Shown here: positions 1-9,593 of the stretch, piece by piece | Layout: every line of letters begins with the position of its first letter | Numbering within the stretch: position 1 is the stretch's first letter | DNA from: Dermatophilaceae bacterium Soc4.6 | GTDB lineage: Bacteria > Actinomycetota > Actinomycetes > Actinomycetales > Dermatophilaceae | Reading direction: 5' to 3' | NCBI GenBank assembly: GCA_039889245.1 | Contig: JAZGVH010000002.1 | Span: 2,604,001-2,668,000 of the forward strand | DNA: 64,000 bases | The notes under the pieces: generated by a model | What the model saw: only the letters and a program-made list of their open reading frames with translations | What the model was told of the DNA's origin: nothing | Databases searched by the model: none | Translations under genes and position numbers: made by a program

Positions 1-365
1 TCGGGCAGCCGACCGCGACCGAAGACCCACAGGCCGAGGAAGGTCGACTCGAGGAAGAACGAGGCGAGGGCCTCGACGGCGAGGGGGGCGCCGAAGATGT
101 CACCGACGAAGCGCGAGTAGTCCGACCAGTTCATGCCGAACTGGAACTCCTGCACGATGCCCGTCACCAGCCCGAGGGCGAAGTTGATGAGGAAGATCTT
201 GCCGAAGAAGCCAGCCAGCCGCTGGTCCTCCTCGTGGTGATTGCGCACGTACTGCGTCTGGAACCAGGCGACGATGGCCGAGAGACCGATCGTGACCGGG
301 ACGAACAGAAAGTGGTAGACGGTGACGATGGCGAACTGCCACCGGGCGAGGTCTACAGCATCCAT
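1..365 (-). CDS. cydA: Cytochrome bd ubiquinol oxidase subunit I (N-terminal 121 residues; cut by window edge)
   Basis: Subunit I of the cytochrome bd quinol oxidase, an integral membrane terminal oxidase that reduces O2 to water with high oxygen affinity. The visible N-terminus ([20 protein letters not shown], continuing through a V-TIGLSA helix and a second segment with [20 protein letters not shown]) is the classic start of CydA, including the helix that supplies an axial haem ligand. The ATG at 365 has an AGGAG ribosome site 8 bases upstream. The gene continues beyond the left edge, so its length and the Q-loop cannot be judged. A set of CTACTAC repeats lies just upstream (see the operator entry). 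The family call is firm because the N-terminus is so conserved. Confidence 0.9.
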   Translation of the reverse strand, partial: MDAVDLARWQFAIVTVYHFLFVPVTIGLSAIVAWFQTQYVRNHHEEDQRLAGFFGKIFLINFALGLVTGIVQEFQFGMNWSDYSRFVGDIFGAPLAVEALASFFLESTFLGLWVFGRGRLP

Positions 366-388
366 GCGGGGGGCTCCTGCGGCGAAGA

Positions 389-433
389 AGTATCTACTAC
401 GGTCGGTAGTAGATACTACGTCACGTAGTAGAT
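389..433. promoter_or_regulatory. Inverted/direct repeat operator upstream of cydA
   Basis: A perfect 12-bp inverted repeat (AGTATCTACTAC, 389-400, and its complement 406-417) with a 5-bp spacer is followed by a second 7-bp inverted repeat (TACTACG 414-420 / CGTAGTA 424-430). In effect the 9-mer GTAGTAGAT occurs at 406-414 and 425-433, 19 bp apart, with an inverted copy at 392-400. A TAGTAT hexamer (minus strand, 413-418) could be the cydA -10. The array overlaps the last 13 bases of the paaK gene. The half-sites recall TACTAC/GTAGTA-type sites of BlaI/CopY-like winged-helix repressors. They do not look like a Rex site. The regulator is not in this window, so its identity is inference. Confidence 0.6.
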
Positions 434-1731
434 CCGCGAGAAGGGACCTTGGTCCCGCGCTCGTCGACGATGCGCCGGGCCTTGCCGACGCTGCGCTCGA
501 TGCTGCCGGGGTCGCGCACCTCGACCCGGCAGGTGGTGCCCACCCGCTCCTTGATGCGGGTGACCAGCCGGTCGGCCACGGCCCGACCCTGCGCCTCGCC
601 CATCGGCTCGAGGCTCTCGACCAGCACGGTCAGCTCGACGAGCCGGTCAGGCTGGGTCAGCACGCACTGGAAGTACGGCGCGAGCGACGGCTCGGCCAGC
701 ACGTGCTCCTCGATCTGGGTGGGGAAGACGTTGACGCCGCGCACGATCATCAGGTCGTCGGTGCGGCCGGTGACCTTCTGCATCCGGCGGAAGGTCGGGT
801 GGGCGGTGCCCGGCAGCAGGCGGGTCAGGTCGCGGGTGCGGTAGCGCAGCACCGGCATGGCCTGCTTGGTCAGCGAGGTGAGCACGAGCTCGCCCATCTC
901 CCCGTCGGGCAGCACCTCACCGGTGAGCGGGTCGACGACCTCGGGATAGAAGTGGTCCTCCCAGACGTGCAGGCCGTCCTTGGTCTGCGCCGACTCCTGG
1001 GCGACGCCGGGGCCGATGACCTCCGACAGGCCGTAGATGTCGACCGCGTCCATCGCCGTGCGGGTCTCGACCTCGTGGCGCATCGCCTCGGTCCACGGCT
1101 CGGCGCCGAAGATGCCGACCCGCAGGGAGGTGCTGCGCGGGTCGATGCCCTGGCTCTCCATCTCGTCGAGCAGCGACAGGAAGTAGCTGGGCGTCACCAT
1201 GATCACCCGCGGCTCGAAGTCGACGATGAGCTGCACCTGACGCTGCGTCATGCCACCGGAGACGGGCACGACCGTGCAGCCCAGACGCTCGGCTCCGTAG
1301 TGCGCGCCGAGCCCGCCGGTGAACAGGCCGTAGCCGTAGGCGATGTGCACGAGGTCGCCCGGTCGGCCGCCGGCGGCGTGGATCGAGCGGGCCATCACGT
1401 CGGCCCACATCGAGATGTCGTCGGCGGTGTAGCCCACGACCGTCGGCCGGCCGGTCGTGCCGCTGCTGGCGTGCAGGCGCACGACCTGCTCGCGTGGCAC
1501 AGCGAACATCCCGAAGGGGTAGTTGGCCCGCAGGTCGGCCTTGTCGGTGAAGGGCAGGCGAGCGAGGTCGCCCAGTGACCGGATGTCGTCGGGGTGGACG
1601 CCCACGGCGTCGAGGGCCGTGCGGTAGTGGGGGACGGCGGCATACGCCGTGGTCACCGTGCGCTGAAGGCGCTGCAGCTGCAGCGCCCTCAGCTCGTCGA
1701 GGGACAGCTCCGTCCCGTCCTGCCAGGCCAT
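421..1731 (-). CDS. paaK: Phenylacetate-CoA ligase
   Basis: Adenylate-forming ligase that converts phenylacetate (or a related aryl acid), ATP and CoA to the aryl-CoA thioester in the cytoplasm. At 436 residues it has the usual PaaK length. The P-loop-like core motif SSGTTGRPT is at residues 89-97. It is followed by a [10 protein letters not shown] segment and a C-terminal hinge region with [11 protein letters not shown] and [18 protein letters not shown], typical of PaaK. The ATG at 1731 was chosen because the open frame further upstream lies inside the ABC ATPase gene. The start is only 4 bp after that gene's stop, so the ligase is the last gene of the amino-acid ABC transporter operon. No other paa genes are visible, so the true substrate may be another aryl or indole acid. 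Confidence 0.88.
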   Translation of the reverse strand: MAWQDGTELSLDELRALQLQRLQRTVTTAYAAVPHYRTALDAVGVHPDDIRSLGDLARLPFTDKADLRANYPFGMFAVPREQVVRLHASSGTTGRPTVVGYTADDISMWADVMARSIHAAGGRPGDLVHIAYGYGLFTGGLGAHYGAERLGCTVVPVSGGMTQRQVQLIVDFEPRVIMVTPSYFLSLLDEMESQGIDPRSTSLRVGIFGAEPWTEAMRHEVETRTAMDAVDIYGLSEVIGPGVAQESAQTKDGLHVWEDHFYPEVVDPLTGEVLPDGEMGELVLTSLTKQAMPVLRYRTRDLTRLLPGTAHPTFRRMQKVTGRTDDLMIVRGVNVFPTQIEEHVLAEPSLAPYFQCVLTQPDRLVELTVLVESLEPMGEAQGRAVADRLVTRIKERVGTTCRVEVRDPGSIERSVGKARRIVDERGTKVPSRGSTT

Positions 1732-1735
1732 GGGG

Positions 1736-2572
<837 letters not shown>

Positions 2573-2574
2573 GG

Positions 2575-3558
2575 TCAGGCTCCTCCGCTGCCGCCGGGTC
2601 GGGCGAAGCGACGGGTCGTCGCCGGCTTGGTCGTCCCGAAGCCGCGACCGAAGTAGCGCTCCAGGTAGAACTGCCCGACCATCAGGACCGAGCAGATGAT
2701 GAGGTACCACAGGGTGGCCGCGACGAGGGCGGGCATGATCTGCAGGGTGCGCAGGCCGATGTTCCTGGTCTGGTAGAAGAGCTCGGTGATGATGGGGATG
2801 GCCGACAGCAGCGAGGTGTCCTTGACCATCGCGATGGTCTCGTTGCCGGTCGGCGGCACGATCACCCGCATGGCCTGGGGCAGGACGATCCGGCGCATCG
2901 CGGTGGAGCTGCTCATGCCGAGGGCCTCGGCCGCCTCGGCCTGGCCGCGGTCGACCGAGCCGATCCCCGCCCGGGCGATCTCGGCCATGTAGGCCGCCTC
3001 CGACAGGCCGAGCCCGAGGATGCCTCCCCAGATGGAGCCGGTCACGGAGAAGGTGCTGACCGAGCTGAGGGTGAGGTCGGTCGGCAGGTTCAACCACCCG
3101 GCGAGCTGCAGTCCGAAGGGCACCCCGAAGGTCGTCTGGGGGTAGAGGAAGCCGAGGCCGCTCCCGATGACCACCAGCAGCACGTAGCGGGGGATGGCGC
3201 GGAAGAACCAGGTGAAGACGAAGGCCACCCCCGAGAGCACCGGGTTGCTCGACAGGCGCATCACCGCGATCGGCACGCCGAGGCCCACCCCGACGATCAT
3301 GGCTCCGACGGTGCCGAGCAGCGTGCCCTTGAGCAGCCCCTCGAGCACGGGCTTCTGGTACATGATCTCGAAGGCCAGCGAGAAATTCCACCGGGGGTTG
3401 GTGGTGAAGGAGCTCACCACCATGGCCACGAGGACGGCGATCGCAGCGAGCGCGACCCACCGCCCCGGGTGCCGGACCGGCCGGGCGTGGATGACGCCGG
3501 GCCGGTCGGTCGAGTCGTGGTCGGCCGGGGCTGACGGCCCCGGGGCGAGGTCGGTCAC
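2575..3558 (-). CDS. Polar amino-acid ABC transporter permease
   Basis: Membrane permease of the HisM/GlnP family (327 aa). A first membrane helix near residues 30-50 ([17 protein letters not shown]) is followed by the MetI-like domain. The EAA loop is recognisable as [20 protein letters not shown], followed by [17 protein letters not shown]. The GTG start at 3558 overlaps the stop codon of the binding-protein gene as GTGA, indicating translational coupling. Only one permease is encoded, so it probably works as a homodimer. Confidence 0.9.
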   Translation of the reverse strand: MTDLAPGPSAPADHDSTDRPGVIHARPVRHPGRWVALAAIAVLVAMVVSSFTTNPRWNFSLAFEIMYQKPVLEGLLKGTLLGTVGAMIVGVGLGVPIAVMRLSSNPVLSGVAFVFTWFFRAIPRYVLLVVIGSGLGFLYPQTTFGVPFGLQLAGWLNLPTDLTLSSVSTFSVTGSIWGGILGLGLSEAAYMAEIARAGIGSVDRGQAEAAEALGMSSSTAMRRIVLPQAMRVIVPPTGNETIAMVKDTSLLSAIPIITELFYQTRNIGLRTLQIMPALVAATLWYLIICSVLMVGQFYLERYFGRGFGTTKPATTRRFARPGGSGGA

Positions 3559-4502
3559 GGGTTGACGGCGAAGTCGGTGATCGCCCCGACCTCGACCCCC
3601 CACTTGGTCAGGGCGGCGGTGTAGGTACCGTCGGCCGACGCGGCCTTGAGCGCGGTCACCAGGGCGGTGCCGAACGTGGTCTCGTCCTTGGGGATCACGT
3701 AGCCGTAGGGCGCCGAGTCGTAGGGCGTGCCCAGGGGGGCGAGCGCGCCGTTCGACTGCTTGGCGGCATACAGGCCGACGGGGGAGTCGGCGGCCATCGC
3801 GTCGGTCTTGCCGCTGGCGACGTCGGCGGTGACCTGGTCCTGGCCCTCCTGGATGACGAGGTTGATCGCCGGCTTGCCCGCGTCGGTGCACTTCTTGCTC
3901 CGGGCGGTGAGGTCGTCGACCTGCGTGGCGCCCTTCTGCACCCCCACCGACTTGCCGCACGCGTCGTCGGGGTTGACGCCCTTGGCGTTGCCCGCGGCGG
4001 TGACCCACTGCGTTCCGGCCGTGAAGTAGCTGACCATGTTGACGACCTTCTTGCGCTCGGCGGTCACCGAGAAGCTCGAGATGCCCATGTCGTACTTCCC
4101 CCCGGTGACGCCGAGGATGATCGAGTCGAAGCCGGCCGGCTGGTACTCCACCGTCAGGCCGAACTTCGCGGCGACGGCGTTGAAGAGGTCGACGTCCATG
4201 CCCTGCACGGTCTTGCCGTCGCCGCCGAGGAACTCGTTGGGCGCGTAGGTCGCGTCGGTGCCGACGACGATCTTGCCAGCGGCCTTGATCTTCGCGGGGA
4301 GCGCGGCGACCAGGGCCGGGTCGACCGTCGCGGTGGCCGTGCTGCCGCCCGAGCTGCTGGCCGGCGCCGTGGTGCCACCCGACAGCGAGCTCGACCCGCA
4401 GGCGGCGAGGCCGAGGGTCAGGCCGAGGGCGACGGGCACGGTGAGGGCGACGGGCGTACGACGGGTCGAGCGGGTCGAGCGGGGGGTCAGGCGGCGGGTC
4501 AT
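3555..4502 (-). CDS. Amino-acid ABC transporter substrate-binding lipoprotein
   Basis: Extracellular solute-binding protein family 3 (315 aa). It has a lipoprotein signal ending in [10 protein letters not shown], a Ser/Thr/Gly-rich linker, then the periplasmic-type fold ([45 protein letters not shown]). The ATG at 4502 is preceded by a GAGAGGA ribosome site. It is the first gene of the operon binding protein-permease-ATPase-PaaK. The ligand cannot be read from the sequence; an amino acid is expected for the family. Confidence 0.9.
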   Translation of the reverse strand: MTRRLTPRSTRSTRRTPVALTVPVALGLTLGLAACGSSSLSGGTTAPASSSGGSTATATVDPALVAALPAKIKAAGKIVVGTDATYAPNEFLGGDGKTVQGMDVDLFNAVAAKFGLTVEYQPAGFDSIILGVTGGKYDMGISSFSVTAERKKVVNMVSYFTAGTQWVTAAGNAKGVNPDDACGKSVGVQKGATQVDDLTARSKKCTDAGKPAINLVIQEGQDQVTADVASGKTDAMAADSPVGLYAAKQSNGALAPLGTPYDSAPYGYVIPKDETTFGTALVTALKAASADGTYTAALTKWGVEVGAITDFAVNP

Positions 4503-4614
4503 GGGGTGAGGTCCTCTCGAGGGTCCCGTGGGCGGGGCGGGACGTGTGAGTGGCATCCTGCCATCCCGCGTGTTGCGGGGGTGTGACATCACGACGACCT
4601 GTGTCCGGACCGAG

Positions 4615-5643
4615 TCATTGCCCGCAGCGACCGCGCAGCCACGCGCGCGCCGCGTCGAGGGCCACGGCGGGGTCGGCGGACTCCTGCGGGAGGACGGCCC
4701 CGGAAGCGACCGGGCCGGCGCTCTCGCCCAGCCGCCAGCGGGTGATGTAGAGCATCGCTCCGTCGCTCAGAGGCGTGGTCGTGCCGTCGGTGGCCTTCCC
4801 GAAGGTCGCCGACCCGATCGAGTGGCTCCCGCTGCGGGAGCGGAAGGCGAGGACGACCGCCTCGCCGGCGCGGGAGGTGCCGCTGTCCTGGAGGACGACC
4901 ACGGGCTCGTCGTGCCGGGCGACCGGGTCGAGGGGCAGCGCCAGCGTGCCACCCGTGTGCACGCCGTCGTCGGTGAGGACGACGTCCGAGTGCCGGCCAT
5001 CGCGGTCGACGCGCGACAGGACCGGGCCGGCGGGGAGCAGTGCGGCGATGCTGCCGAGCAGCACGGGCACGTCGGTGGTGCCGTTGCCCCGCACGTCGAC
5101 GACCCAGCCACAGGTCGTGTCGCGCGCGGCGTTGGAGACGGCCGCCGACCCGCTGCGCGCGTAGGCGACCTCGGCGGCTGTCGTCGCGCCGGAGCCGGGG
5201 CGGGCCGACAGGTCGGCGAAGCCCGGCAGGGTGACCACGGTGATGCCGCCCGCCGTCTCGGCGCCGGGCTCGCCGGGTGAGGCCGGCACGCGGGCGACGG
5301 CGTCACGGGTGATGAGGTCGCCGGGGCTCTGGCCTACCCCCGTCAGGGCGGTGCGGAGGGCGTCGTACGTCCCTGCCGTCGTCGTGGCCGGGCCCGCCTT
5401 GCGCAGGGCGATCTCGCGCAGCACGCCGAAGCTCGACTCGACCTCGAGGCCTCCCCCGATCAGGTCGAGGGCCGCCTGCGTGTAGGCGCGCGGCGTGACG
5501 GGGGCGTTCGGACCGGTGACGGACGGGAGCGACGGTGTGGGGCCGACCCGCGCTGACCCGTCGGTGCACGCGGCGAGGGCGAGCCCGAGCCCGAGGCCGA
5601 TCCCGACCAGGGGGGCGATGACACGAGCGGCGGCAGCGGGCAC
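4615..5643 (-). CDS. S41-family secreted peptidase-like lipoprotein
   Basis: 342-residue protein with a lipobox signal (GLGLALAACTDGS) and a C-terminal tail-specific-protease fold. The strand CGWVVDVRGNGTTDVPVLLG matches the S41 core (W-x-x-D-x-R-x-N). The later GTSRAGEAVVLAFR corresponds to the nucleophile block, where the Ser of TSRAGE would be catalytic. There is no PDZ domain. The GTG at 5643 gives the complete signal peptide. The gene is separated by about 110 bp from the amino-acid transporter gene downstream and is probably its own unit. Proteolytic activity is inferred from the family only. Confidence 0.78.
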   Translation of the reverse strand: MPAAAARVIAPLVGIGLGLGLALAACTDGSARVGPTPSLPSVTGPNAPVTPRAYTQAALDLIGGGLEVESSFGVLREIALRKAGPATTTAGTYDALRTALTGVGQSPGDLITRDAVARVPASPGEPGAETAGGITVVTLPGFADLSARPGSGATTAAEVAYARSGSAAVSNAARDTTCGWVVDVRGNGTTDVPVLLGSIAALLPAGPVLSRVDRDGRHSDVVLTDDGVHTGGTLALPLDPVARHDEPVVVLQDSGTSRAGEAVVLAFRSRSGSHSIGSATFGKATDGTTTPLSDGAMLYITRWRLGESAGPVASGAVLPQESADPAVALDAARAWLRGRCGQ

Positions 5644-5682
5644 CGACCCATCGTCGCAGGCGGGGGGCGCTCCTCGTCGAAC

Positions 5683-6630
5683 CTACGCGGCGGTCGGGCC
5701 CAGCAGCGCCGCGACCCGCGCGGCGTGGGCCCGTCCCACCTCCCGGCCCGCCGCAGCGGAGGGGGGCCGGGTCGTCGGGGACAGGGGGTTGGCGCCGAAG
5801 GCGGCCACGGAGTCAGCGTCGGCGTAGATGACGTGGACCGCGGCGGGGCCGAGGTCGACGAGCTCGTCGGCGAGGGGGCGGCCGAGCATCGTCGGCCCGT
5901 CGGGGAGCGTGGGTGAGAGCACGAGCACGATGTCGCAGCCGGCGGCGACGTCGGCGTTCGCCCCGGAGTGGACGCCGCCGTCGGTGTAGTGGTGGCCGTC
6001 GATCGCCACCACGGGCCAGATGCCTGGCACGGCGCAGCTCGCGGCGATGGCGAGGGCGAGGTCGACGCCGCTGTGACGGTCGAGCACCCGACGCTCGCCC
6101 GACTGCGCGTCGAGCGTGACGACTCGCAGGTCGCGCTCGGGCCACTGCGGGCGCGGCAGGCGAGTGCGGATCACGGCGAGCCGCTCCTGCGCCGGCACGG
6201 TGTCGGCGGCGAGGGCGAAGGCCCCCACGGCTCGCCGGACCTCGGCCGCCGACCGCGCACCGGCGGTGGCCGCGGCCAGACGCTGGGCGAACGACGTGAG
6301 GTCGAGGTCGGCCGAGAGCTCGGCGGTCGCGTCGACCCGTTGCGCGGCATACAGCTGCTCGAGGGTCGGCGACGGGTCGGCCGAGGTGGCGACGGTGACC
6401 TGGGCCCCGACGACCGATCCCGCCGAGGTGCCCACGACGACGTCGCTGGCCAGCACCCGCGCGGCGAGGGCGGGGTCGACGTCGGCGAGACCCTGCAGCA
6501 CTCCCAGCTCCCAGGCGATGCCGGCCAGCCCACCGCCCGCGAGGACCAGGGCTGTGGTCGGGACCCTGCGCACAGGGGTCGACCCGCCATCCGGGGACGC
6601 AGCTGTGGGGGTGGGGATCGCGTCGCTCAT
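5683..6630 (-). CDS. Patatin-like phospholipase family protein
   Basis: Serine hydrolase of the patatin family (315 aa), cytoplasmic as no signal peptide is visible. The oxyanion loop LAGGGLAGIAWELG (about residues 30-43), the nucleophile elbow GTSAG with Ser69 and the catalytic aspartate in DGG (Asp217) are all in place, so the Ser-Asp dyad is complete. Such proteins hydrolyse acyl ester bonds of lipids. It is divergent from the S58 peptidase gene (80 bp between start codons). Confidence 0.88.
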   Translation of the reverse strand: MSDAIPTPTAASPDGGSTPVRRVPTTALVLAGGGLAGIAWELGVLQGLADVDPALAARVLASDVVVGTSAGSVVGAQVTVATSADPSPTLEQLYAAQRVDATAELSADLDLTSFAQRLAAATAGARSAAEVRRAVGAFALAADTVPAQERLAVIRTRLPRPQWPERDLRVVTLDAQSGERRVLDRHSGVDLALAIAASCAVPGIWPVVAIDGHHYTDGGVHSGANADVAAGCDIVLVLSPTLPDGPTMLGRPLADELVDLGPAAVHVIYADADSVAAFGANPLSPTTRPPSAAAGREVGRAHAARVAALLGPTAA

Positions 6631-6710
6631 CCTGTCGCAACGACGGCTGGAGCACCGGGCATTCCGCTACCGTGGCTCGCGGGCGGTGGTGACCTGCAGG
6701 AGGGACGTCG

Positions 6711-7616
6711 ATGAGGATCCCTGTTCCCGGAGTGGGGGTCGGTCACTGGACCGACCCGGTCGGCCGGACCGGGTGCACCGTGATCGTGCTGCCGCCCGGG
6801 ACGACGGCCTCCTACGAGTGCCGTGGCGGCGCTCCCGCGTCGCGGGAGCTCACGGTGCTCGAGCCGGACAAGTCGGTGAGCCGGGTCGATGCGGTGCTGC
6901 TCACCGGGGGGTCCGCCTTCGGGCTGGCCGCCGCCGACGGGGTGATGCGTCGCTGTGAGGAGCTCGACCGTGGAGTGCCGACGTCGGCAGGCCGGGTGCC
7001 CATCGTGCCGGCCCTCGCGCTGTTCGACCTCACGGCCGGCGACCGCCACGCGCGACCGACCGCGCAGGACGGCTATGCCGCCGCGTGCGCCGCCTCTGGC
7101 GACGCGCAGCTCACCGGTCTGGTGGGGGCCGGGACCGGGGCCCACACCGGTCAGTGGCGGGGCCCGAGCGGGCGCTCACCCGGGGGCCTCGGGACGGCCG
7201 TGCGGCAGGTCGGCGACGTCGTGGTCTGGGCGCTGGTCGCCGTCAACGCCTTCGGCGACCTGGCCGACGGGTCGGCGAGCCCGTCGCTCGAGGTGGCCGA
7301 GCACCTCCAGCGGTCCGTCGAGGCTCGTCGTGGCGTCGCGACGGGACCCGCCAGCGAGGTGGAGAGCGAGAGGCTCCATACGACCATCGGGGTGGTCGTC
7401 ACCAACGCCCGTCTCGACAAGACCGGCTGTCACGTGGTCGCTCAGGGCGCGCACGACGGGTTGGCCCGGGCGGTCACGCCTCCGCACACCCGCTACGACG
7501 GCGACGCCTTCGTGGCCGCGGCCACCGGCGAGGTCGATGCGGACCTCGATGTCGTGCGGCTGCTGGCCCTGGCCGTCGTCTGCGACGCCATCCGATCGGT
7601 CGGCGCACCGGCCTGA
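6711..7616 (+). CDS. Peptidase family S58 (DmpA-like aminopeptidase)
   Basis: 301-residue member of the P1/DmpA family of self-cleaving N-terminal nucleophile peptidases (L-aminopeptidase/D-esterase). The N-terminus PGVGVGHWTDPVGRTGCTV and LLTGGSAFGLAAADGVMR are family signatures. Near residues 223-229 lies HTTIGVV, at the position where the family cleaves itself and exposes the nucleophile; here that would be Thr instead of the usual Ser. The ATG at 6711 has a GGAGGG ribosome site. It is cytoplasmic and the substrate is unknown. Confidence 0.85.
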   Translation: MRIPVPGVGVGHWTDPVGRTGCTVIVLPPGTTASYECRGGAPASRELTVLEPDKSVSRVDAVLLTGGSAFGLAAADGVMRRCEELDRGVPTSAGRVPIVPALALFDLTAGDRHARPTAQDGYAAACAASGDAQLTGLVGAGTGAHTGQWRGPSGRSPGGLGTAVRQVGDVVVWALVAVNAFGDLADGSASPSLEVAEHLQRSVEARRGVATGPASEVESERLHTTIGVVVTNARLDKTGCHVVAQGAHDGLARAVTPPHTRYDGDAFVAAATGEVDADLDVVRLLALAVVCDAIRSVGAPA

Positions 7617-7783
7617 GCGCCTGCCTGACCCCGTCCGACAAAAGCAGTTGCGCCGTCAGGTCGAGGCTCTCACGATGGGGTCAGATCGCTGGGCGTCCGC
7701 CCGGCCCGATGAGAGGAGCCGTGACATGTCGATCCCTGTCCTCGGCCTGCCCGCCGCCCCCTTCTCTCACCGGAGCCCCTCTC

Positions 7784-8749
7784 ATGACCCGAGGTATCGA
7801 CCGCGCGACCTCCGCGGCTAGCACCCCACCGCCCACCCCCACCACCAGCCCAGCCAGCCCCGCCAGCCCAGCCAGCCCCGCGAGCCCCGCGAGTCAGGGA
7901 GGCCACCCCGCGGCTGCCGAGCCGGTGCTCACCTTCGACTTCCGGCCCGTGGAGGACGTCGACGAGGGCCAGCGCTTCTCGACCTACTGGGACGTCGAGC
8001 CTCTCAGCCGCGGCCCCCAGCCCGCGCCCGACTGGGTGGTCACCGACCGGGCGGCGGTCGACACCGAGCTGGGGGTCCTCAAGACGGGCAAGGAGGCCGA
8101 CGTCTTCCTGCTCGAGCGCGCGGTGCCGGGGACGGATGTGGGTGTGGTCCTCGCCGCCAAGCGGTATCGCGACGCCGAGCACCGCCAGTTCCACCGGGCC
8201 GCCACCTACACCCAGGGGCGCCGGGTGCGCAGCTCGAGGGACGCCCGGGCGATCGCGAAGGGGACCGCCCACGGCCGCGCCGTCGCGGCCGGCCAGTGGG
8301 CCTGGGCGGAGTGGGAGTTCCTGGGGCGCTGTTGGGAGGCCGGTGTGCCCGTGCCCTACCCCGTGCAGATCGACGGGACCGAGATCCTGATGGAGCTCGT
8401 GACCTCGCCCGACGGCACTCCGGCCCCACGGCTCGCCCAGACCCGTCCCGATCCCGAGCGGTTGGCGTCGTACTTCGACCAGCTGCACGAGGCGATGCTG
8501 CTCCTGGCCGCCATGGGCGCAGCCCACGGGGACCTCTCGCCCTACAACGTCCTTGCCGCCGGCGAGCGCCTGGTCGTCATCGACGTTCCCCAGGTCGTCG
8601 ACATCGTCGCCAACCCGGCCGGCCAGGACTTCCTCCTGCGTGACTGCCACAACATGTGCACCTGGTTCCGGGCCAGAGGCCTCGACGTCGACGAGCAGGT
8701 GCTCTTCGCCGAGCTGGTGACGCAGGCCTACGGGGTGGGCTTCGGCTGA
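7784..8749 (+). CDS. RIO-family atypical serine/threonine kinase
   Basis: 321-residue bacterial RIO kinase. The nucleotide loop LKTGKEADVFLLE matches the RIO1-type STGKEA loop, the catalytic loop is HGDLSPYNVL, and the metal-binding aspartate sits in VIDVPQVVD. The start at 7784 is followed by a 40-residue low-complexity Thr/Pro/Ser/Ala stretch containing PASPASPASPAS, encoded by a short tandem DNA repeat (about 7846-7893). The upstream open frame overlaps the S58 gene and is not believable as an N-terminus. Targets of bacterial RIO kinases are poorly known. Confidence 0.87.
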   Translation: MTRGIDRATSAASTPPPTPTTSPASPASPASPASPASQGGHPAAAEPVLTFDFRPVEDVDEGQRFSTYWDVEPLSRGPQPAPDWVVTDRAAVDTELGVLKTGKEADVFLLERAVPGTDVGVVLAAKRYRDAEHRQFHRAATYTQGRRVRSSRDARAIAKGTAHGRAVAAGQWAWAEWEFLGRCWEAGVPVPYPVQIDGTEILMELVTSPDGTPAPRLAQTRPDPERLASYFDQLHEAMLLLAAMGAAHGDLSPYNVLAAGERLVVIDVPQVVDIVANPAGQDFLLRDCHNMCTWFRARGLDVDEQVLFAELVTQAYGVGFG

Positions 8750-8815
8750 AGGCCGCGCGCGACGGATGGTTCCCGAGAGGGGGTGGGGTGGGTTAGGACG
8801 TAGCCTGGAGACTTC

Positions 8816-8872
8816 CCCGCCACAGACTGTGCCGTGCCCCACGTCGTGGGGCACGGCACAGTCTGTGGCGGG
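8816..8872. terminator. 28-bp perfect palindrome, terminator-like repeat (copy 1)
   Basis: Perfect inverted repeat with 28-bp arms (8816-8843 and 8845-8872) around a single central T, 66 bp after the RIO kinase stop. There is no T-tract. The core CTGTGCCGTGCCCCAC and its complement recur at 39529-39569 behind another gene, so this is a dispersed element and not a one-off terminator. See the finding on compensatory changes. Confidence 0.75.
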
Positions 8873-8999
8873 CGAGGTGTGGTGGTGGGTCCCGGCGGCT
8901 GGGGGTGGGTTTGTCCACAGGGGGTGGGGTCGGCGGTGGTGTCCCCAGGGGGACGGCGGGTGGGGGGTGGTGGGTGGGGTGACGGGTGAGACTCGGGAG

Positions 9000-9548
9000 A
9001 TGGGTGAGTCGTCGTCGTTCGGTGGTCAGGTGGGGGATGCGTTGCGCGCGGTGCGGTATGCGCGGGGGTGGAGCCAGCGGGAGCTGGCGGCGCAGCTGGG
9101 AGTGGGGAAGTCGGCGGTCGCGCGGTGGGAGGCGGGCGTCGTCAGTGGGGCGGTCGCCGCGGTGCTGGGGGTGCTGGAGCGGGTGGGGTTCGAGGTGGGG
9201 GTGGTGGATCGGCGGCCGGAGGGGCAGCGTGAGCCGGCGGATCCGCCGTGTCCGCGTGATCCGGTGGCGGCGCAGATCGTGGTGTTCTGGCGGCAGCGGG
9301 TGGAGGACGAGGGGGTGCGTGATGCAGCGGGTCGTCGTCCGCCGGCGCATCGGCACGTGTATCCGCTGAAGATCCCTCACACGTGGTGGACGGCGCGTCA
9401 TCGGGGGGTGCCGTGGGTGATGCGGCCCGTGTGGTCGTGGGCGCGGTACATCACCTGGGCGCACGTGGTGCGGCGTTACGGTCGGTTCCCGTCGTACGTG
9501 GGCCATCCTCCGTGTGGGGGTGCGCCGATGCAGGGGTACCCGCCGTGA
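9000..9548 (+). CDS. XRE-family helix-turn-helix protein with Trp/Arg-rich C-terminus
   Basis: 182 residues. The N-terminal Cro/C1-type HTH is clear: GDALRAVRYARGWSQRELAAQLGVGKSAVARWEAG (shown here by its key elements RGWSQRELA and GVGKSAVARWE, residues about 10-45). The C-terminal half is not recognised. It is rich in Trp, Arg, His and Pro (HTWWTARHRGVPWVMRP, WSWARYITWAHVVRRYGRFP). The start could also be the GTG at 8979; neither has a convincing ribosome site. The coding strand is strongly G/T-biased compared with neighbours. It is convergent with the dehydrogenase gene. A regulator role is inferred from the HTH only. Confidence 0.75.
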   Translation: MGESSSFGGQVGDALRAVRYARGWSQRELAAQLGVGKSAVARWEAGVVSGAVAAVLGVLERVGFEVGVVDRRPEGQREPADPPCPRDPVAAQIVVFWRQRVEDEGVRDAAGRRPPAHRHVYPLKIPHTWWTARHRGVPWVMRPVWSWARYITWAHVVRRYGRFPSYVGHPPCGGAPMQGYPP

Positions 9549-9593
9549 GGGAGGTGCTGGTGGCGGGTCCGACCCCCCACCCCTGGTGTCGGC

